NCBI GenBank assembly: GCA_900468535.1
Contig: UBTY01000041.1
Span: forward strand, 124,001 to 188,000
Direction of reading: 5' to 3'
DNA from: Hyphomicrobiales bacterium
GTDB taxonomy: Bacteria > Pseudomonadota > Alphaproteobacteria > Rhizobiales > Rhizobiaceae
DNA: 64,000 nucleotides
How positions within the stretch are numbered: position 1 is the stretch's first letter; each line of letters starts with the position of its first letter. Position numbers and translations under genes: made by a program. Positions 25,669-35,161 of the stretch are shown here, piece after piece. The notes beneath the pieces are model-generated. The model was not told where the DNA came from. It ran no database searches and saw nothing but the letters and a program-made list of their open reading frames with translations.

Positions 25669-26586
25669 TCAGTTCAGCAGCGTATCGCAGAAGATGGTCC
25701 CCATCTCCGGCAGCACATTCGGATAGTCCTCGCATATGCCCTTTCCCTGCGTCATCAGGCAAACGATGATCGGGGCCCTTCCTTCGACAGCAACACGTAT
25801 CAGATCGTGTTTGTAGTACGAAGCCCGCGGATCGCCCGTCCACGAATTCTGCCCAGCTTTGCTCCACAACTGAGCGTCAGCCGGCACTCCACCTCCGAGG
25901 AACTCCGCGACCTGGAAATGCGGTTGCTTGGCTTCAGTGCTGGCGCGATCGCGCAAGAGGATCGCCTGTGCCCTTTCACGCGCCTGGTCGGAGAGCGGAA
26001 CCGTGCCGGCGAAGATCTCATGGAACAGTCGTGCAGCCGCAAGCGGGGTCAGTGCATTCAGATATTCGCCCGAGCGGCCAGCATACTGAGCCTCGCGGCC
26101 ATAGCGGATATCATCCATGAGCTTCTGGGTAATGTTGCAGTTTTCGAATTCCGGCCAGCCAAGTTCATGGAAAAACTGGTTCAACCGCTCACGCTTCTGG
26201 CGCCATGTATCGAACTCCGGACCTTCCAGCAGCGTATCGCCTGTTGACCCGGTGATCAGATCGATCACGTAGTTCGTCCCCGTGTTCGATGACCACAGGA
26301 TCATGTCACGCATCGCACGCGAGAGCTCCTCGTGATCGGTCACCCGGCCGGAGTCGATCGCGTGCAGCACATGCACCAGATGAAAGGCCTTGACCAGGCT
26401 GCAGGGATAGCAGCGCCAGTCACCGCGATAGGAATATCCGTCGGGCGTGTTGCCCGGACCGTTTTCGCGCAGCGCGACGTAGCCGAAATTGTCGGCGGTA
26501 AGACCCCTGTCTGCAAAGCGCTGGAGGAGTTCCGCGGTAATGCGTTCACAGCGGCCGGACCAATCGGCGTCGGATTTGAAAAACAT
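25669..26586 (-). CDS. class A beta-lactamase-fold serine hydrolase
   Basis: A 305-residue protein with the three penicillin-recognising motifs: S63-L-V-K66 in CYPCSLVKAFHLVH, S99-S-N101 in LWSSNTGTNYV, and K243-A-G in LWSKAGQNSW. No signal peptide is visible, so it is probably cytoplasmic, unlike true beta-lactamases. Such proteins include D-aminopeptidases, esterases and amidases. It sits between the ABC ATPase genes and dat; hydrolysis of imported D-peptides or lactams that feeds D-amino acids to the transaminase would fit. The ATG at 26586 follows AAGG; the longer reading to 26727 runs through the preceding ATPase gene. Confidence 0.82.
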   Translation of the reverse strand: MFFKSDADWSGRCERITAELLQRFADRGLTADNFGYVALRENGPGNTPDGYSYRGDWRCYPCSLVKAFHLVHVLHAIDSGRVTDHEELSRAMRDMILWSSNTGTNYVIDLITGSTGDTLLEGPEFDTWRQKRERLNQFFHELGWPEFENCNITQKLMDDIRYGREAQYAGRSGEYLNALTPLAAARLFHEIFAGTVPLSDQARERAQAILLRDRASTEAKQPHFQVAEFLGGGVPADAQLWSKAGQNSWTGDPRASYYKHDLIRVAVEGRAPIIVCLMTQGKGICEDYPNVLPEMGTIFCDTLLN

Positions 26587-26614
26587 CAAGAATACCTTCT
26601 GATAGAAAAGTGGG

Positions 26615-27580
26615 TCACCCGGCAGCGCGGGCGGATTTCCAGCAACGGACGAGACCGCCCTCACCGACCGGCTGCATGGCCTGCGGCGATTGGCAACCCG
26701 CTTCCGCCAGCGAACAGCGTGGAGCAAAGCGGCAACCTGGCAGGACGGCGAAGGGGTCGGGAATCTCGCCTACGATCGGCTCACGCACAGATTGCGAACG
26801 CCGCACATCCGGCACGGCCGCAATAAGCGCTTGCGTGTAGGGATGCCGGGGAGCGGCAAACAGGCTGCCGCTGTCCTGCAGCTCGACGATCTCGCCTAGA
26901 TACATCACGGCGACACGGTCGCAGAGATAACGGACGACATTCATATCGTGCGAGATGAAAATGATCGTCAGCCCTTTCTCGCGGTTCAGGCGCTTCAGCA
27001 GATTGATGATCTGCGCCTGCACCGAAGCGTCGAGCGCCGAGACCGGCTCGTCGGCAACGAGCACCTGCGGATCGGCGCACAGAGCACGCGCGATCGAAAC
27101 GCGCTGGCGCTGGCCGCCGGAGAGGGCGTGAGGAAACTTCAGCGCAGTTTCGGGGACGAGGCTGACCTCCTCTAGGACCCGCTGGACATTGCCCCTGCGC
27201 TCACTGCGCGTCGAGCCGGGGTGATAGTGAGCGATCACCTCTTCAAGTTGAGCGCCGATCGCAATGCGCGGATTGAGCGATGAGTACGGATCCTGGAATA
27301 CCATCTGGAGGCGGCCGTCGCGATCGGGGCCGTCCAAAGGCTTGCCGTCGAACACGACACGCCCACCATCGCTGGCCTGCAACCCCACGCCAATGCGCGC
27401 CAGCGTGCTCTTGCCGCAGCCGGATTCCCCGACGATGCCCAGTATTTCACCGGGTTCGACGCCCAGATCGACGCCACGGACGGCGTGGAGATAGACCTTT
27501 TCGCGCCCGGCAAGCATGTCGAGAAGACTCCATTTGACTGGAAAGCGTCTCTCAACCTTCTGAAAATCAAGCAGCGACAT
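26615..27580 (-). CDS. peptide ABC transporter ATP-binding protein (DppF/OppF type)
   Basis: A protein of 321 residues: Walker A GESGCGKST, signature LSGGQRQRVSIARAL, Walker B VLVADEPVSALD, H-loop FISHDMNVVRYLCDR. The C-terminal oligopeptide extension ends in GCRFAPRCSLAEAGC with the cysteines typical of Opp/Dpp ATPases. The ATG at 27580 lies within the end of the preceding ATPase gene (14-base overlap), with GAGG six bases upstream. Confidence 0.92.
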   Translation of the reverse strand: MSLLDFQKVERRFPVKWSLLDMLAGREKVYLHAVRGVDLGVEPGEILGIVGESGCGKSTLARIGVGLQASDGGRVVFDGKPLDGPDRDGRLQMVFQDPYSSLNPRIAIGAQLEEVIAHYHPGSTRSERRGNVQRVLEEVSLVPETALKFPHALSGGQRQRVSIARALCADPQVLVADEPVSALDASVQAQIINLLKRLNREKGLTIIFISHDMNVVRYLCDRVAVMYLGEIVELQDSGSLFAAPRHPYTQALIAAVPDVRRSQSVREPIVGEIPDPFAVLPGCRFAPRCSLAEAGCQSPQAMQPVGEGGLVRCWKSARAAG

Positions 27581-28562
27581 CAGAGACCTCATTCAGAATG
27601 CAAGCATCGAGGTGATCTTCGGCGATGCCGGCACGCGGACGCAGCGCCGGGGCAGCCCCGACTTCGCATTCCGGTCGGGCAACCGTACAGCGCGGGGCGA
27701 AGCGACAGCCGTCGGGCGGCGAGATCAGGCTGGGAGGAGCACCCTTGATGGGTACCAGTTCGCTCTCCCGGCTGACCTGTCCCGGCAATGCGGCCAACAG
27801 GGCGCGGGTATAGGGATGCGAGGGCGCATCGAGCACGTCGCGTACCCTGCCCGTCTCGACCACGCGCCCGGCATACATCACCGCCATCCGGTCGCAAATC
27901 TGGGAGACCACTCCCAGATCATGCGTGATCAGAATGATCGACGTGCCCAGGCTGTCGCGCCGTTCCTTCAGCAGTCGCAGGATCTGATCCTGCACTGTTA
28001 CGTCGAGCGCGGTCGTCGGTTCGTCGGCAATGATCAGGCGCGGGCGCAGAGCCAGCGCCATGGCGATCACGACCCGCTGCCGCAACCCGCCCGAAAGCTC
28101 ATGCGGATAAGCGTCAAGCCGTCGCTCCGGCGACGTGACATGCACATCACGAAGAAGCTGCAGTGCCGCTTCCCGGGCCTGCGCGCGGGTTACCTTGCGA
28201 TGACGCCGGATCACTTCGGCAATCTGGTTTCCGACGCGCATGGTCGGGTTCAGCGCCGTCAGCGGGTCCTGGAAGATGAACGCGACGTCGCGCCCGCGCA
28301 CCTTCGCCAGTTGGCTCTCGCTCATGCGTGCCAGATCGCCGGCCCCTTCGAGACATATTTCGCCGCCTGCGATGCGAGCCGAGGCGCCGCCGAAAAGACG
28401 CACGATCGAGCGACAGGTCGCCGACTTGCCACAGCCGGATTCGCCGACGATGCCGAAGATCTCACCGGGGTGGACATCGAAGCTTACCCCGTCCACCGCC
28501 CGGGCGACACCGGACGGGCTGCGGAACTCGGTGACAAGGTCGCGGATGGTCAGAAGGCTCAT
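27567..28562 (-). CDS. peptide ABC transporter ATP-binding protein (DppD/OppD type)
   Basis: A 331-residue ATPase: Walker A GESGCGKSATCRS, signature LSGGLRQRVVIAMALALRP, Walker B LIIADEPTTALD, H-loop LITHDLGVVSQICDR, and the oligopeptide C-terminal region with DGCRFAPRCTVARPEC. It pairs with the DppF-type ATPase and starts 3 bases after the permease stop. Confidence 0.92.
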   Translation of the reverse strand: MSLLTIRDLVTEFRSPSGVARAVDGVSFDVHPGEIFGIVGESGCGKSATCRSIVRLFGGASARIAGGEICLEGAGDLARMSESQLAKVRGRDVAFIFQDPLTALNPTMRVGNQIAEVIRRHRKVTRAQAREAALQLLRDVHVTSPERRLDAYPHELSGGLRQRVVIAMALALRPRLIIADEPTTALDVTVQDQILRLLKERRDSLGTSIILITHDLGVVSQICDRMAVMYAGRVVETGRVRDVLDAPSHPYTRALLAALPGQVSRESELVPIKGAPPSLISPPDGCRFAPRCTVARPECEVGAAPALRPRAGIAEDHLDACILNEVSDVAA

Positions 28563-28565
28563 GAC

Positions 28566-29387
28566 TTACCCCTTCGGCTTGAGTGCTGCGGCGAGCCCCT
28601 CGCCCGAAAGCGAGAAAGCAATGCCGATCCAGACGATGGCGAGGCCGGGAAAAATGGTCATCCACGGGGCTTCGCGCATGTAGTCGATGCTTTCGACGAT
28701 CAGCAGCCCCCACTCCGGCGCTGGTGGCTGTACGCCAAGCCCGAAGAAGGACATGGCAGCGACCGCCTGTACGGTCAGAACCACGTCGGACATCGAATAG
28801 ACCAGAGCAGGCGTAACCGTGTTCGGCAGAATGTGGCGCAACATGACGCGCGCCTTGCCGAAACGTAGAACGCGCGTCGCTTCGATGAATTCCAGCCGCG
28901 AAACCAGGAGCGTCTCGCCGCGCACGATGCGGGCATACCCGATCCAGTTGACGATAAAGAAGGCGATGTAGAGATTGCTCTCGCTTGGGCCCAGCACGCC
29001 GACGATCGCCAGGATCAACACGTAGAAGGGAAAGGCCCATACGATATCGGTGAGGCGCATGAGTGCTGCATCGACGCCACCGCCGAAGAAGCCGGCGACA
29101 AGCCCGATCATGATGCCCATGACCATTGGCCCGAAGACGCAGATCAGAGCCAGCCGCAGATCGAAGAGCGCGCCGGCCATGATCCGCGTAAAGATGTCCC
29201 GGCCGAAATTGTCGGTGCCGAACCAATGCGCGGCGGACGGCGGCTGCATTGCATTGCCGAAATCGAGTGCGAAGGGATCATACGGGGAAAGCATCGGGGT
29301 GAGGACCGTCGTGGCGACGGTCACCGCCAGCATCAGCAGTCCGATGGCACCGGCAGGGGTGCTCAGAAATTTGCGAAGGATGTGCAT
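28566..29387 (-). CDS. peptide ABC transporter permease (DppC type)
   Basis: A 273-residue permease. The family N-terminal MLSPYDPFALDFGNAMQPPSAAHWFGTDNFGRDIFTRI region is present (GTDNFGRD is diagnostic of OppC/DppC), followed by five to six membrane segments and the loop FIEATRVLRFGKARVMLRHILPN. It starts 3 bases after the DppB-type gene and forms half of the peptide channel. Confidence 0.92.
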   Translation of the reverse strand: MHILRKFLSTPAGAIGLLMLAVTVATTVLTPMLSPYDPFALDFGNAMQPPSAAHWFGTDNFGRDIFTRIMAGALFDLRLALICVFGPMVMGIMIGLVAGFFGGGVDAALMRLTDIVWAFPFYVLILAIVGVLGPSESNLYIAFFIVNWIGYARIVRGETLLVSRLEFIEATRVLRFGKARVMLRHILPNTVTPALVYSMSDVVLTVQAVAAMSFFGLGVQPPAPEWGLLIVESIDYMREAPWMTIFPGLAIVWIGIAFSLSGEGLAAALKPKG

Positions 29388-29390
29388 TGT

Positions 29391-30326
29391 TCAATCCAGC
29401 CGAACGCGTGGATCCGCCAGCGCGTAGCAGATGTCGGTGATGAGGTTGACGAGGACGACCAGGATGGCAAAGAACACCGTCAGGCCCCGGATCACCGGCA
29501 GATCACGGGAAACGATGGCGTCGATCAGCAGGCTTCCGAGGCCGGGCACCGAGAAGATTTTTTCGACAACAACCGTGCCGCCGACGATCCAGCTTACCCG
29601 CACCCCTATGATCGAGATGGTGGAGATCAGGCTGTTCGGCAGGACATGGTGCAGGAAGACTTCATACCCGCGCAGCCCCTTGGAGCGTGCGGTATCGACA
29701 TAGTCGGCCTTCATCGTGTCGATGAGCGCGGCACGCAGGCTCTGCTGGATAAGGGCCGCAGTGGACAGACCGACCACCAGCGAGGGCAAAAACAAACGAT
29801 GCAGATTGGCGAGGAAACCATCGCCGACGCCACCTGTCGAAAACCACCCCATTCCGAGCGCGAGCCAGATGATCAGCACGTAGCAGAGCCAGAACGGCGG
29901 CATCGCAATCAGCACGACGAAGATCTGGCGGATGACATTGTCGATCAGCCGACCGCGGTTTGCAGCCGCCAGAATGGCGAAAGGCAATGCGATCAGCAGC
30001 GCGATGACCGTGGAATATCCCACGATGGCGAGCGTGTACGGCAGGCGTTCGGCCACAAGAGTGATGATCGGCTGCTTGTGGAAGATCGAGATGCCGAAAC
30101 TGCCGGTCAGGCAATCGTGGAGGAAGTACAGATATTGGACCCAGAGCGGCTTGCCGAGACCCCAGAGCTCCCGCATCGCCTGCAACTCTTCAGGGCTGGC
30201 TCTCGTGCCCATGGCACGTGACGCAGGATCGCCCGGCATGATCTGGAGAAGAAGGAAGCTGGCCAGTGTGATCCCGATCAACACGGGTATCAGCATGAGC
30301 AGACGTTTGAGAATGGCGAGTATCAT
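29391..30326 (-). CDS. peptide ABC transporter permease (DppB type)
   Basis: A protein of 311 residues with an N-terminal membrane anchor (LLMLIPVLIGITLASFLLLQIMPGDPA, the DppB hallmark), six membrane segments, the EAA loop YVDTARSKGLRGYEVFLHHVLPN and the end FAILVVLVNLITDICYALADPRV. Second gene of the operon, 71 bases after the binding-protein gene. Confidence 0.92.
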   Translation of the reverse strand: MILAILKRLLMLIPVLIGITLASFLLLQIMPGDPASRAMGTRASPEELQAMRELWGLGKPLWVQYLYFLHDCLTGSFGISIFHKQPIITLVAERLPYTLAIVGYSTVIALLIALPFAILAAANRGRLIDNVIRQIFVVLIAMPPFWLCYVLIIWLALGMGWFSTGGVGDGFLANLHRLFLPSLVVGLSTAALIQQSLRAALIDTMKADYVDTARSKGLRGYEVFLHHVLPNSLISTISIIGVRVSWIVGGTVVVEKIFSVPGLGSLLIDAIVSRDLPVIRGLTVFFAILVVLVNLITDICYALADPRVRLD

Positions 30327-30397
30327 GGTCTTCCGCTGGCAAGGGGCACGCTAAGGCTGGCAGATGCCCCCGCCATTATCAGGCGGGGGCACGCGTA

Positions 30398-31906
30398 TCA
30401 GTTGGCGATCTTCACGTCTTCAAGCCTGAAGTTCGAGGTCGGCAGGATCTCGAAACCCTTGACCTTGTCCTGGACGGCCCAGGCGGAGGCGGGATGATAG
30501 AGGAAGACATAGGGCGCGCCGTCATGCAGAATCTGTATCATCTGCTTGAACATCGCCCCGCGTTCCGGGCCGTTCACGGTCTTGCGCTCATCGGCGTAGA
30601 GCGCGTTCAGATGATCGTCCTTCCACTGCGTGTGGTAGGCGTTCGCGCGTTCCGGGTTAACCCCGACGAAGCCGATGATCTGGTCTGGGTCGATCGTGTC
30701 CGATGTCGTGTAGGAGACCGACATGTCGTAGTTGCCGGCCTTGGTGGTTTCCCACTGCGTGCCGCCCTCCAGCATCTGCACCTTCAACTTGACGCCGACC
30801 TGCTGCAGCATCGCCTGCAGTGCGATCGCCGCATTGCGGCTGGTCGCGGCACCGGAATCGACGACGACCTGCGCCTCAAATCCGTCCGCATAGCCTGCCT
30901 CTGCGAGCAACTGCTTGGCCTTTGCAGGATCGTAGGCATAGGGCTGAAGGCCCGGGTCGGCAAAGGCCATGACGGGCATGGCGGAAGCCGCAGGCTTGCC
31001 GGCGCCGTAGAGAACGCCCTTTACCAGCGCGTCCTTGTCAACGGCGTAGTTCAAAGCCTGGCGAACCCGGACATCATCGAAAGGCTTGTGCGTGGTGTTC
31101 AACTGCACGAAGTCGGCGCGATAAGGGATCGTCTGGCCGACGGTGATCCCGTCCTTGCCATCCAGCTCCTTGAGCTGGTTCAGTGGCGGGTCGAGCGCGA
31201 CGTCCACTTCGCCTGCTTCCAGTTTCATCACACGGGCCGATGGCTCGGTGACGACTTCCAGTACCGCTTCGTCGACGTAGGGCTTTCCCTCCTGCCAGTA
31301 GTTCGGATTTCTCACCAGGTCTACGCGTGAGCCGCGCACCCGCGACTTCAGCATGAACGGACCGGAGCCAACAGGGGCCTCGAAGAACGCGTCGCCTTTC
31401 GCTTCCACCTGAGCCTTGGGGAGGATTGCGGCGGCGAAAAGGGCAAGGTTGTTGAAGGCTGGAGTAAATGGCTGGGCCAGCTTCATCGTGATCTCGTGCT
31501 CGTTGGGGATCTCGAAGCTGGTAATCGGGCGGTAGAAGCGTCCCCAGCCCGAGGCTTCCGAGGCCGCGCGCTCGATCGAGAACTTGACGTCTTCCGCCGT
31601 GACGGGTGTGCCGTCCGAGAACTTTGCATTGCGGAGCTTGAAATTCAGCGTCAGGCCGTCGTCGGAGATGGTCCAGCTTTCGGCCAATCCTGGCTCCAGC
31701 CCTTCGCCTGTCTTGTCTGGGCGGATGAGAGTGTCGAAGATCAGCAATTGCGTCCAGATCGATCCGTTATCGCTCGAAGCGATTGGATCGAGGCTGACCG
31801 GGTCATACCCCATCGCGACATGCAACGTCTGCGCATGAGCAGCCGGCCCGGCGAACGCAAACGCCGAGGCCAGAAGCAAACATTTCAAATTAAATCTCTG
31901 GATCAT
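30398..31906 (-). CDS. peptide-binding protein of ABC transporter (SBP family 5, DppA type)
   Basis: A 502-residue periplasmic protein. The signal peptide is FNLKCLLLASAFAFAGPAAHA with cleavage before QTLHVAMGYDPVSLDP. Family 5 patterns include LAESWTISDDGLTLNFKLR, DGTPVTAEDVKFSIERA and VRQALNYAVDKDALV. First gene of the operon; the start at 31906 lies 148 bases from the divergent LysR gene, leaving room for a shared regulatory region. The ligand is unknown; the operon suggests D-residue-containing peptides. Confidence 0.9.
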   Translation of the reverse strand: MIQRFNLKCLLLASAFAFAGPAAHAQTLHVAMGYDPVSLDPIASSDNGSIWTQLLIFDTLIRPDKTGEGLEPGLAESWTISDDGLTLNFKLRNAKFSDGTPVTAEDVKFSIERAASEASGWGRFYRPITSFEIPNEHEITMKLAQPFTPAFNNLALFAAAILPKAQVEAKGDAFFEAPVGSGPFMLKSRVRGSRVDLVRNPNYWQEGKPYVDEAVLEVVTEPSARVMKLEAGEVDVALDPPLNQLKELDGKDGITVGQTIPYRADFVQLNTTHKPFDDVRVRQALNYAVDKDALVKGVLYGAGKPAASAMPVMAFADPGLQPYAYDPAKAKQLLAEAGYADGFEAQVVVDSGAATSRNAAIALQAMLQQVGVKLKVQMLEGGTQWETTKAGNYDMSVSYTTSDTIDPDQIIGFVGVNPERANAYHTQWKDDHLNALYADERKTVNGPERGAMFKQMIQILHDGAPYVFLYHPASAWAVQDKVKGFEILPTSNFRLEDVKIAN

Positions 31907-32054
31907 GAAAGAGGTTCCTAACCTTTCGTGGAGGACGCGTTCTTTGAATCGCTCCCGAACGATCGCGCAGTCGGCTCGGGTTGAGTTGGATGTTAGACAA
32001 GCGCCCGCTATACGAATAATAATAAATAACTGGCCACCTATCAGCGGGTTGATA

Positions 32055-32927
32055 ATGGATCTTCGCGAACTTGAACTCTTCGGAACCCTCATGCGGGTTG
32101 GAACCACCACCGAAACCGCCCGCTTGCTCGGCATATCGCAGCCCGGCGTCAGCGGGCAGTTGAAACGGTTGGAGAGTCGACTCGGGGTTTCACTGTTTCA
32201 CCGCACTGGAAACCGCCTTGAACCCACCCATGAGGCGAATGAACTCTTTGCGCTGGCCGTGCCCATCTTCAACACGCATTCGCTCATCCGCTCAAAGCTG
32301 CCGGCGCTGCGCAATCTGGCGGCGCGGCCGGTCTCCGTCTCTGCGACGCCCGCGCTTGTCGAAGGCTTCATCGGTCCGATCCTGATCCGCGCCGGATATC
32401 GCAACTGGAAAAAGCGGATCGTGCTCAGGGTCCACTCTCCCGAGGATGACCTACGCAACGGGGAAGCGGACATCGGTTTGCAGATGGCATTGCCGCCCAA
32501 GGCCGAGTTCCAGGCCTACAAGATCGGCCACATTCCGCTTGTCGCTGTCTTGCGCAAAGATCATCCCTTGGCGCAGATGAAGGAACTCACATGCGCTGCA
32601 GTCTCAACGCATCCGTTGGTCTGCTACAACGCAGACTGGTCACCGATGGGCGGCACGATCCGTGCGGCGTTCACGGCTCAAGGACTCAGCTATGATCCGG
32701 CATGCGTGGTTCCGTTCTGCGCCAATGTCTGCAGCATGGTGCGCGCCTGCGGTGGAGTGGGGATAGTCGATGCGATGACCGTGCGCGACTACGTGATGCA
32801 GGGTCTTGTTTCTCGGCCGATCACGGACATTCCCAACGTATCCATCATTGCATTCCACAGGCGCAATGAACCCTTGAGAGCGCCTGTGCAGGATCTGCTG
32901 ACGGCTCTGCGCAAGCCAGTGGAATGA
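32055..32927 (+). CDS. LysR family transcriptional regulator, divergent from the peptide operon
   Basis: A 290-residue LysR protein. The HTH is MDLRELELFGTLMRVGTTTETARLLGISQPGVSGQLKRLE and the effector-binding domain follows from about residue 90 (RPVSVSATPALVEGFI). The ATG at 32055 is preferred over the open frame from 31905, which would overlap the divergent binding-protein gene. It probably controls the dpp-dat operon in the usual divergent LysR arrangement. Confidence 0.88.
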   Translation: MDLRELELFGTLMRVGTTTETARLLGISQPGVSGQLKRLESRLGVSLFHRTGNRLEPTHEANELFALAVPIFNTHSLIRSKLPALRNLAARPVSVSATPALVEGFIGPILIRAGYRNWKKRIVLRVHSPEDDLRNGEADIGLQMALPPKAEFQAYKIGHIPLVAVLRKDHPLAQMKELTCAAVSTHPLVCYNADWSPMGGTIRAAFTAQGLSYDPACVVPFCANVCSMVRACGGVGIVDAMTVRDYVMQGLVSRPITDIPNVSIIAFHRRNEPLRAPVQDLLTALRKPVE

Positions 32928-32987
32928 CGGCAAGGATCTGAAGTGCAAATCCTCACCATCTGAAGCAACCAGGACACTTGGCTGTCG

Positions 32988-33473
32988 TTACGCTCGCCGC
33001 TCGTTGAAATATCGCGAAATCAGATAATCAAGAGAGAGGCGTCCGGGACCACCGGCAATGATGACAAGGAAACACACAGCCCATGTACCGTGCGTCGGCC
33101 AGGCATCGGGATAAACGAAGATCTCGATCACCAGCGTCATGCCGAGGAGAGCCAATGCCGACAGACGACTGGCCAATCCAATGACCAGCAGAAACGGAAA
33201 GGCGTGTTCCGCAAACGCGGCAAGATGAGCCGCGAGCCATGGGTCGACAAGGGGAAGTTTGTATTCCGTCTGAAACAGATAAACGGCATTGTCCGTGACC
33301 TGCCAGCCATCGACCTTGGTTTCACCCGACCGCCAGAAGACCGCCGCGATCGAGAAACGCGAAAGGGTAGCAACCACATCGTGCGGAATCCGATTGAAGA
33401 TCTGGATCACACCGTCAAGCGTGTGTGCGAATCCGCGCCTTGGCGGCGATGTCATAGTGATGTGCTCATCCAT
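32988..33473 (-). CDS. DoxX family membrane protein of the bufferin operon
   Basis: A 161-residue protein with four hydrophobic segments (VVATLSRFSIAAVFWRSG, PFLLVIGLASRLSALALLG, LVIEIFVYPDAWPTHGTWA, VCFLVIIAGGPGRLSLD), typical of DoxX. The ATG at 33473 follows AGGAG and overlaps the DUF2063 gene by eight bases. DoxX proteins recur at the end of DUF2282/DUF692/DUF2063 operons (HvfD position) and are thought to serve the membrane or redox side of the pathway. Confidence 0.85.
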   Translation of the reverse strand: MDEHITMTSPPRRGFAHTLDGVIQIFNRIPHDVVATLSRFSIAAVFWRSGETKVDGWQVTDNAVYLFQTEYKLPLVDPWLAAHLAAFAEHAFPFLLVIGLASRLSALALLGMTLVIEIFVYPDAWPTHGTWAVCFLVIIAGGPGRLSLDYLISRYFNERRA

Positions 33474-34236
33474 TTCCAGCTCCTACGGATAGAGAGGTGA
33501 AAGCGCCGGCCTGGAGCGCTCCGGCGAGGTTGGCCGAGAGGTCGAAATCTGGGGCTGCCGACATGGCGTCGCGCACGGCCCCGGAGAGCGGTATTCCGCG
33601 AGCGAGGGCATCGAGGAAGACAGCGCCACCCGGAGGCAGGCGGTGCACTTCGACAACCATCTGCGGACGCACGACAAGCGCATCTTCCCCCTGCCAGTCC
33701 TCTATACCCGCAACCGGCATCTCGCCTGAATTCATTGCCCAGATCGTCACAACCGGATGCCGGGAGCGGAGCACGGACAGAGAGGGGTGGGGTGAAAAGA
33801 CAATATCCGAGAGCTGTTCTTCGCGAACCGAGCGGAGAAGCTTAGGGTTCACAGGCGCTGCGTCGGCGGCGTGATAAGCCCTTCCTCGAACCGCTTCTAA
33901 CCGGATCACATCGGCCAAATAGGGGAGTTGCCTTGCGGGTTCGAAGGTCTCGACGAAGTCCGCGAAATTATCACCGTAGGAAAGAAGCAGCGGCGAGCGT
34001 GGCGGGTGCAGAACCACGAACTCGTAGGCCATCGCCAAAAAGAAGTCGGGGCCGGTAATTCTCTCGGCGGCTGGGAAACGAGATTGGAGAGCGCCAGCCA
34101 AACCCGACAATACGTTGTTCCGGTAAACGCCAAAACGACGCAGCGGCTGTAATGCGTTCCAGGAAACAAGTCCCTGGGGCACGGGCAGGCGACTATCCCT
34201 CAGCGCCTTGGCAAAATTGTCTTGTGAAGGTGACAT
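33466..34236 (-). CDS. DUF2063 partner protein (BufC/HvfC type)
   Basis: A protein of 256 residues. The DUF2063 N-terminal domain covers about 5-95 (DNFAKALRDSRLPVPQGL, FGVYRNNVLSGLAGALQSRFPA, GPDFFLAMAYEFVVLHPPRSP). A second domain from about 130 has HPSLSVLRSRHPVVTIWAMN. In MNIO pathways this partner recruits the precursor peptide to the oxygenase. The gene follows the MNIO gene by nine bases, and its product should act with it in the cytoplasm. Confidence 0.85.
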   Translation of the reverse strand: MSPSQDNFAKALRDSRLPVPQGLVSWNALQPLRRFGVYRNNVLSGLAGALQSRFPAAERITGPDFFLAMAYEFVVLHPPRSPLLLSYGDNFADFVETFEPARQLPYLADVIRLEAVRGRAYHAADAAPVNPKLLRSVREEQLSDIVFSPHPSLSVLRSRHPVVTIWAMNSGEMPVAGIEDWQGEDALVVRPQMVVEVHRLPPGGAVFLDALARGIPLSGAVRDAMSAAPDFDLSANLAGALQAGAFTSLSVGAGNG

Positions 34237-34245
34237 CGCAGAGCC

Positions 34246-35100
34246 TCATGCCACATGTCGCTGAGCAGCCTGCTCCAGCAATACGCCCGCCGCCTCGGCC
34301 TCGGCCCTGAGGATGCTCCAGTCTGGAACGTCGTTGTCCCACTCGACAAGGCTGGCGACCGGACCGGTTCGACCGAGCAGCTCCGCGTAAAGCGCCCATA
34401 CCGGATCCTTGACCGGCGTGTCGTGGGAGTCGATCAGAAGCGGCATTCCGTTGTCGTCGACCGTTTGTGAATGACCGCTCAAATGGATCTCGCGAACGGA
34501 ATGAACGGGAAAGCGAGACAGATAATCGCGTGGATCCAGGTTGTGGTTGGTCGAGGAAACGAAGACATTGTTGACATCAAGCAACAGCCCGCATCCGGTA
34601 CGCTGGACGAGTTCGCGCAGAAACTCTGTTTCCTCGAGCGTGCTTTCCTCGAAGAGCAGATATGTCGCGGGGTTTTCAAGCAGCATCTGTCGGTTCAGAA
34701 CGTGCTGCACCTCGTCGATATGGTCGGAAACGCGCTGCAGCGTTTCCCCTGTATAGGGCAGCGGCAGGAGGTCGTTCAGAAAGACGGTATCGTGGGTGGA
34801 CCAGGCGAGATGCTCCGAGAAACTTTCCGGTTGATAGCGATAGCAGACTGTCTTCAGCCGCTTTAGGTGCTCTTTGTCGAGGGGTTGCATCGAACCGATC
34901 GACAGCCCGACACCATGGATCGACAACGCGTAATCCTCACGCAGTCTACCGAGCTGAGCGTGCGGCGGCCCGCCCTCGCCCATGTAGTTCTCAGCATGGA
35001 CCTCGAAAAATCCAACGGGCTGATGGGTCTCGATGATGCTTGCGAAGTGCTCGGGCTTGAAGCCTACGCCGCAGCGGCTGGGCAGCACGGAGGATTTCAT
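34246..35100 (-). CDS. MNIO family (DUF692) multinuclear iron oxygenase, BufB/HvfB type
   Basis: A 284-residue TIM-barrel enzyme of the former DUF692 family, which modifies cysteines of ribosomal peptides using an iron cluster and oxygen. Ligand motifs are present in order: EVHAENYMG, YALSIHGVGLSIGS, FSEHLAWSTHD, LLFEESTLEE, GLLLDVNNVFVSS, REIHLSGHSQ and LLIDSHDTPV. The ATG at 35100 follows AGGAGAGACAC. It lies downstream of two DUF2282 precursor genes and upstream of DUF2063 and DoxX genes, the bufferin gene order. It is expected to convert precursor cysteines to thiooxazole-type copper ligands; that reaction is inferred from the family. Confidence 0.9.
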   Translation of the reverse strand: MKSSVLPSRCGVGFKPEHFASIIETHQPVGFFEVHAENYMGEGGPPHAQLGRLREDYALSIHGVGLSIGSMQPLDKEHLKRLKTVCYRYQPESFSEHLAWSTHDTVFLNDLLPLPYTGETLQRVSDHIDEVQHVLNRQMLLENPATYLLFEESTLEETEFLRELVQRTGCGLLLDVNNVFVSSTNHNLDPRDYLSRFPVHSVREIHLSGHSQTVDDNGMPLLIDSHDTPVKDPVWALYAELLGRTGPVASLVEWDNDVPDWSILRAEAEAAGVLLEQAAQRHVA

Positions 35101-35161
35101 GTGTCTCTCCTGTGGGTTCGGCGGCGCCACTATGGCGCCACCTTTTAATTGACACGCCCGG

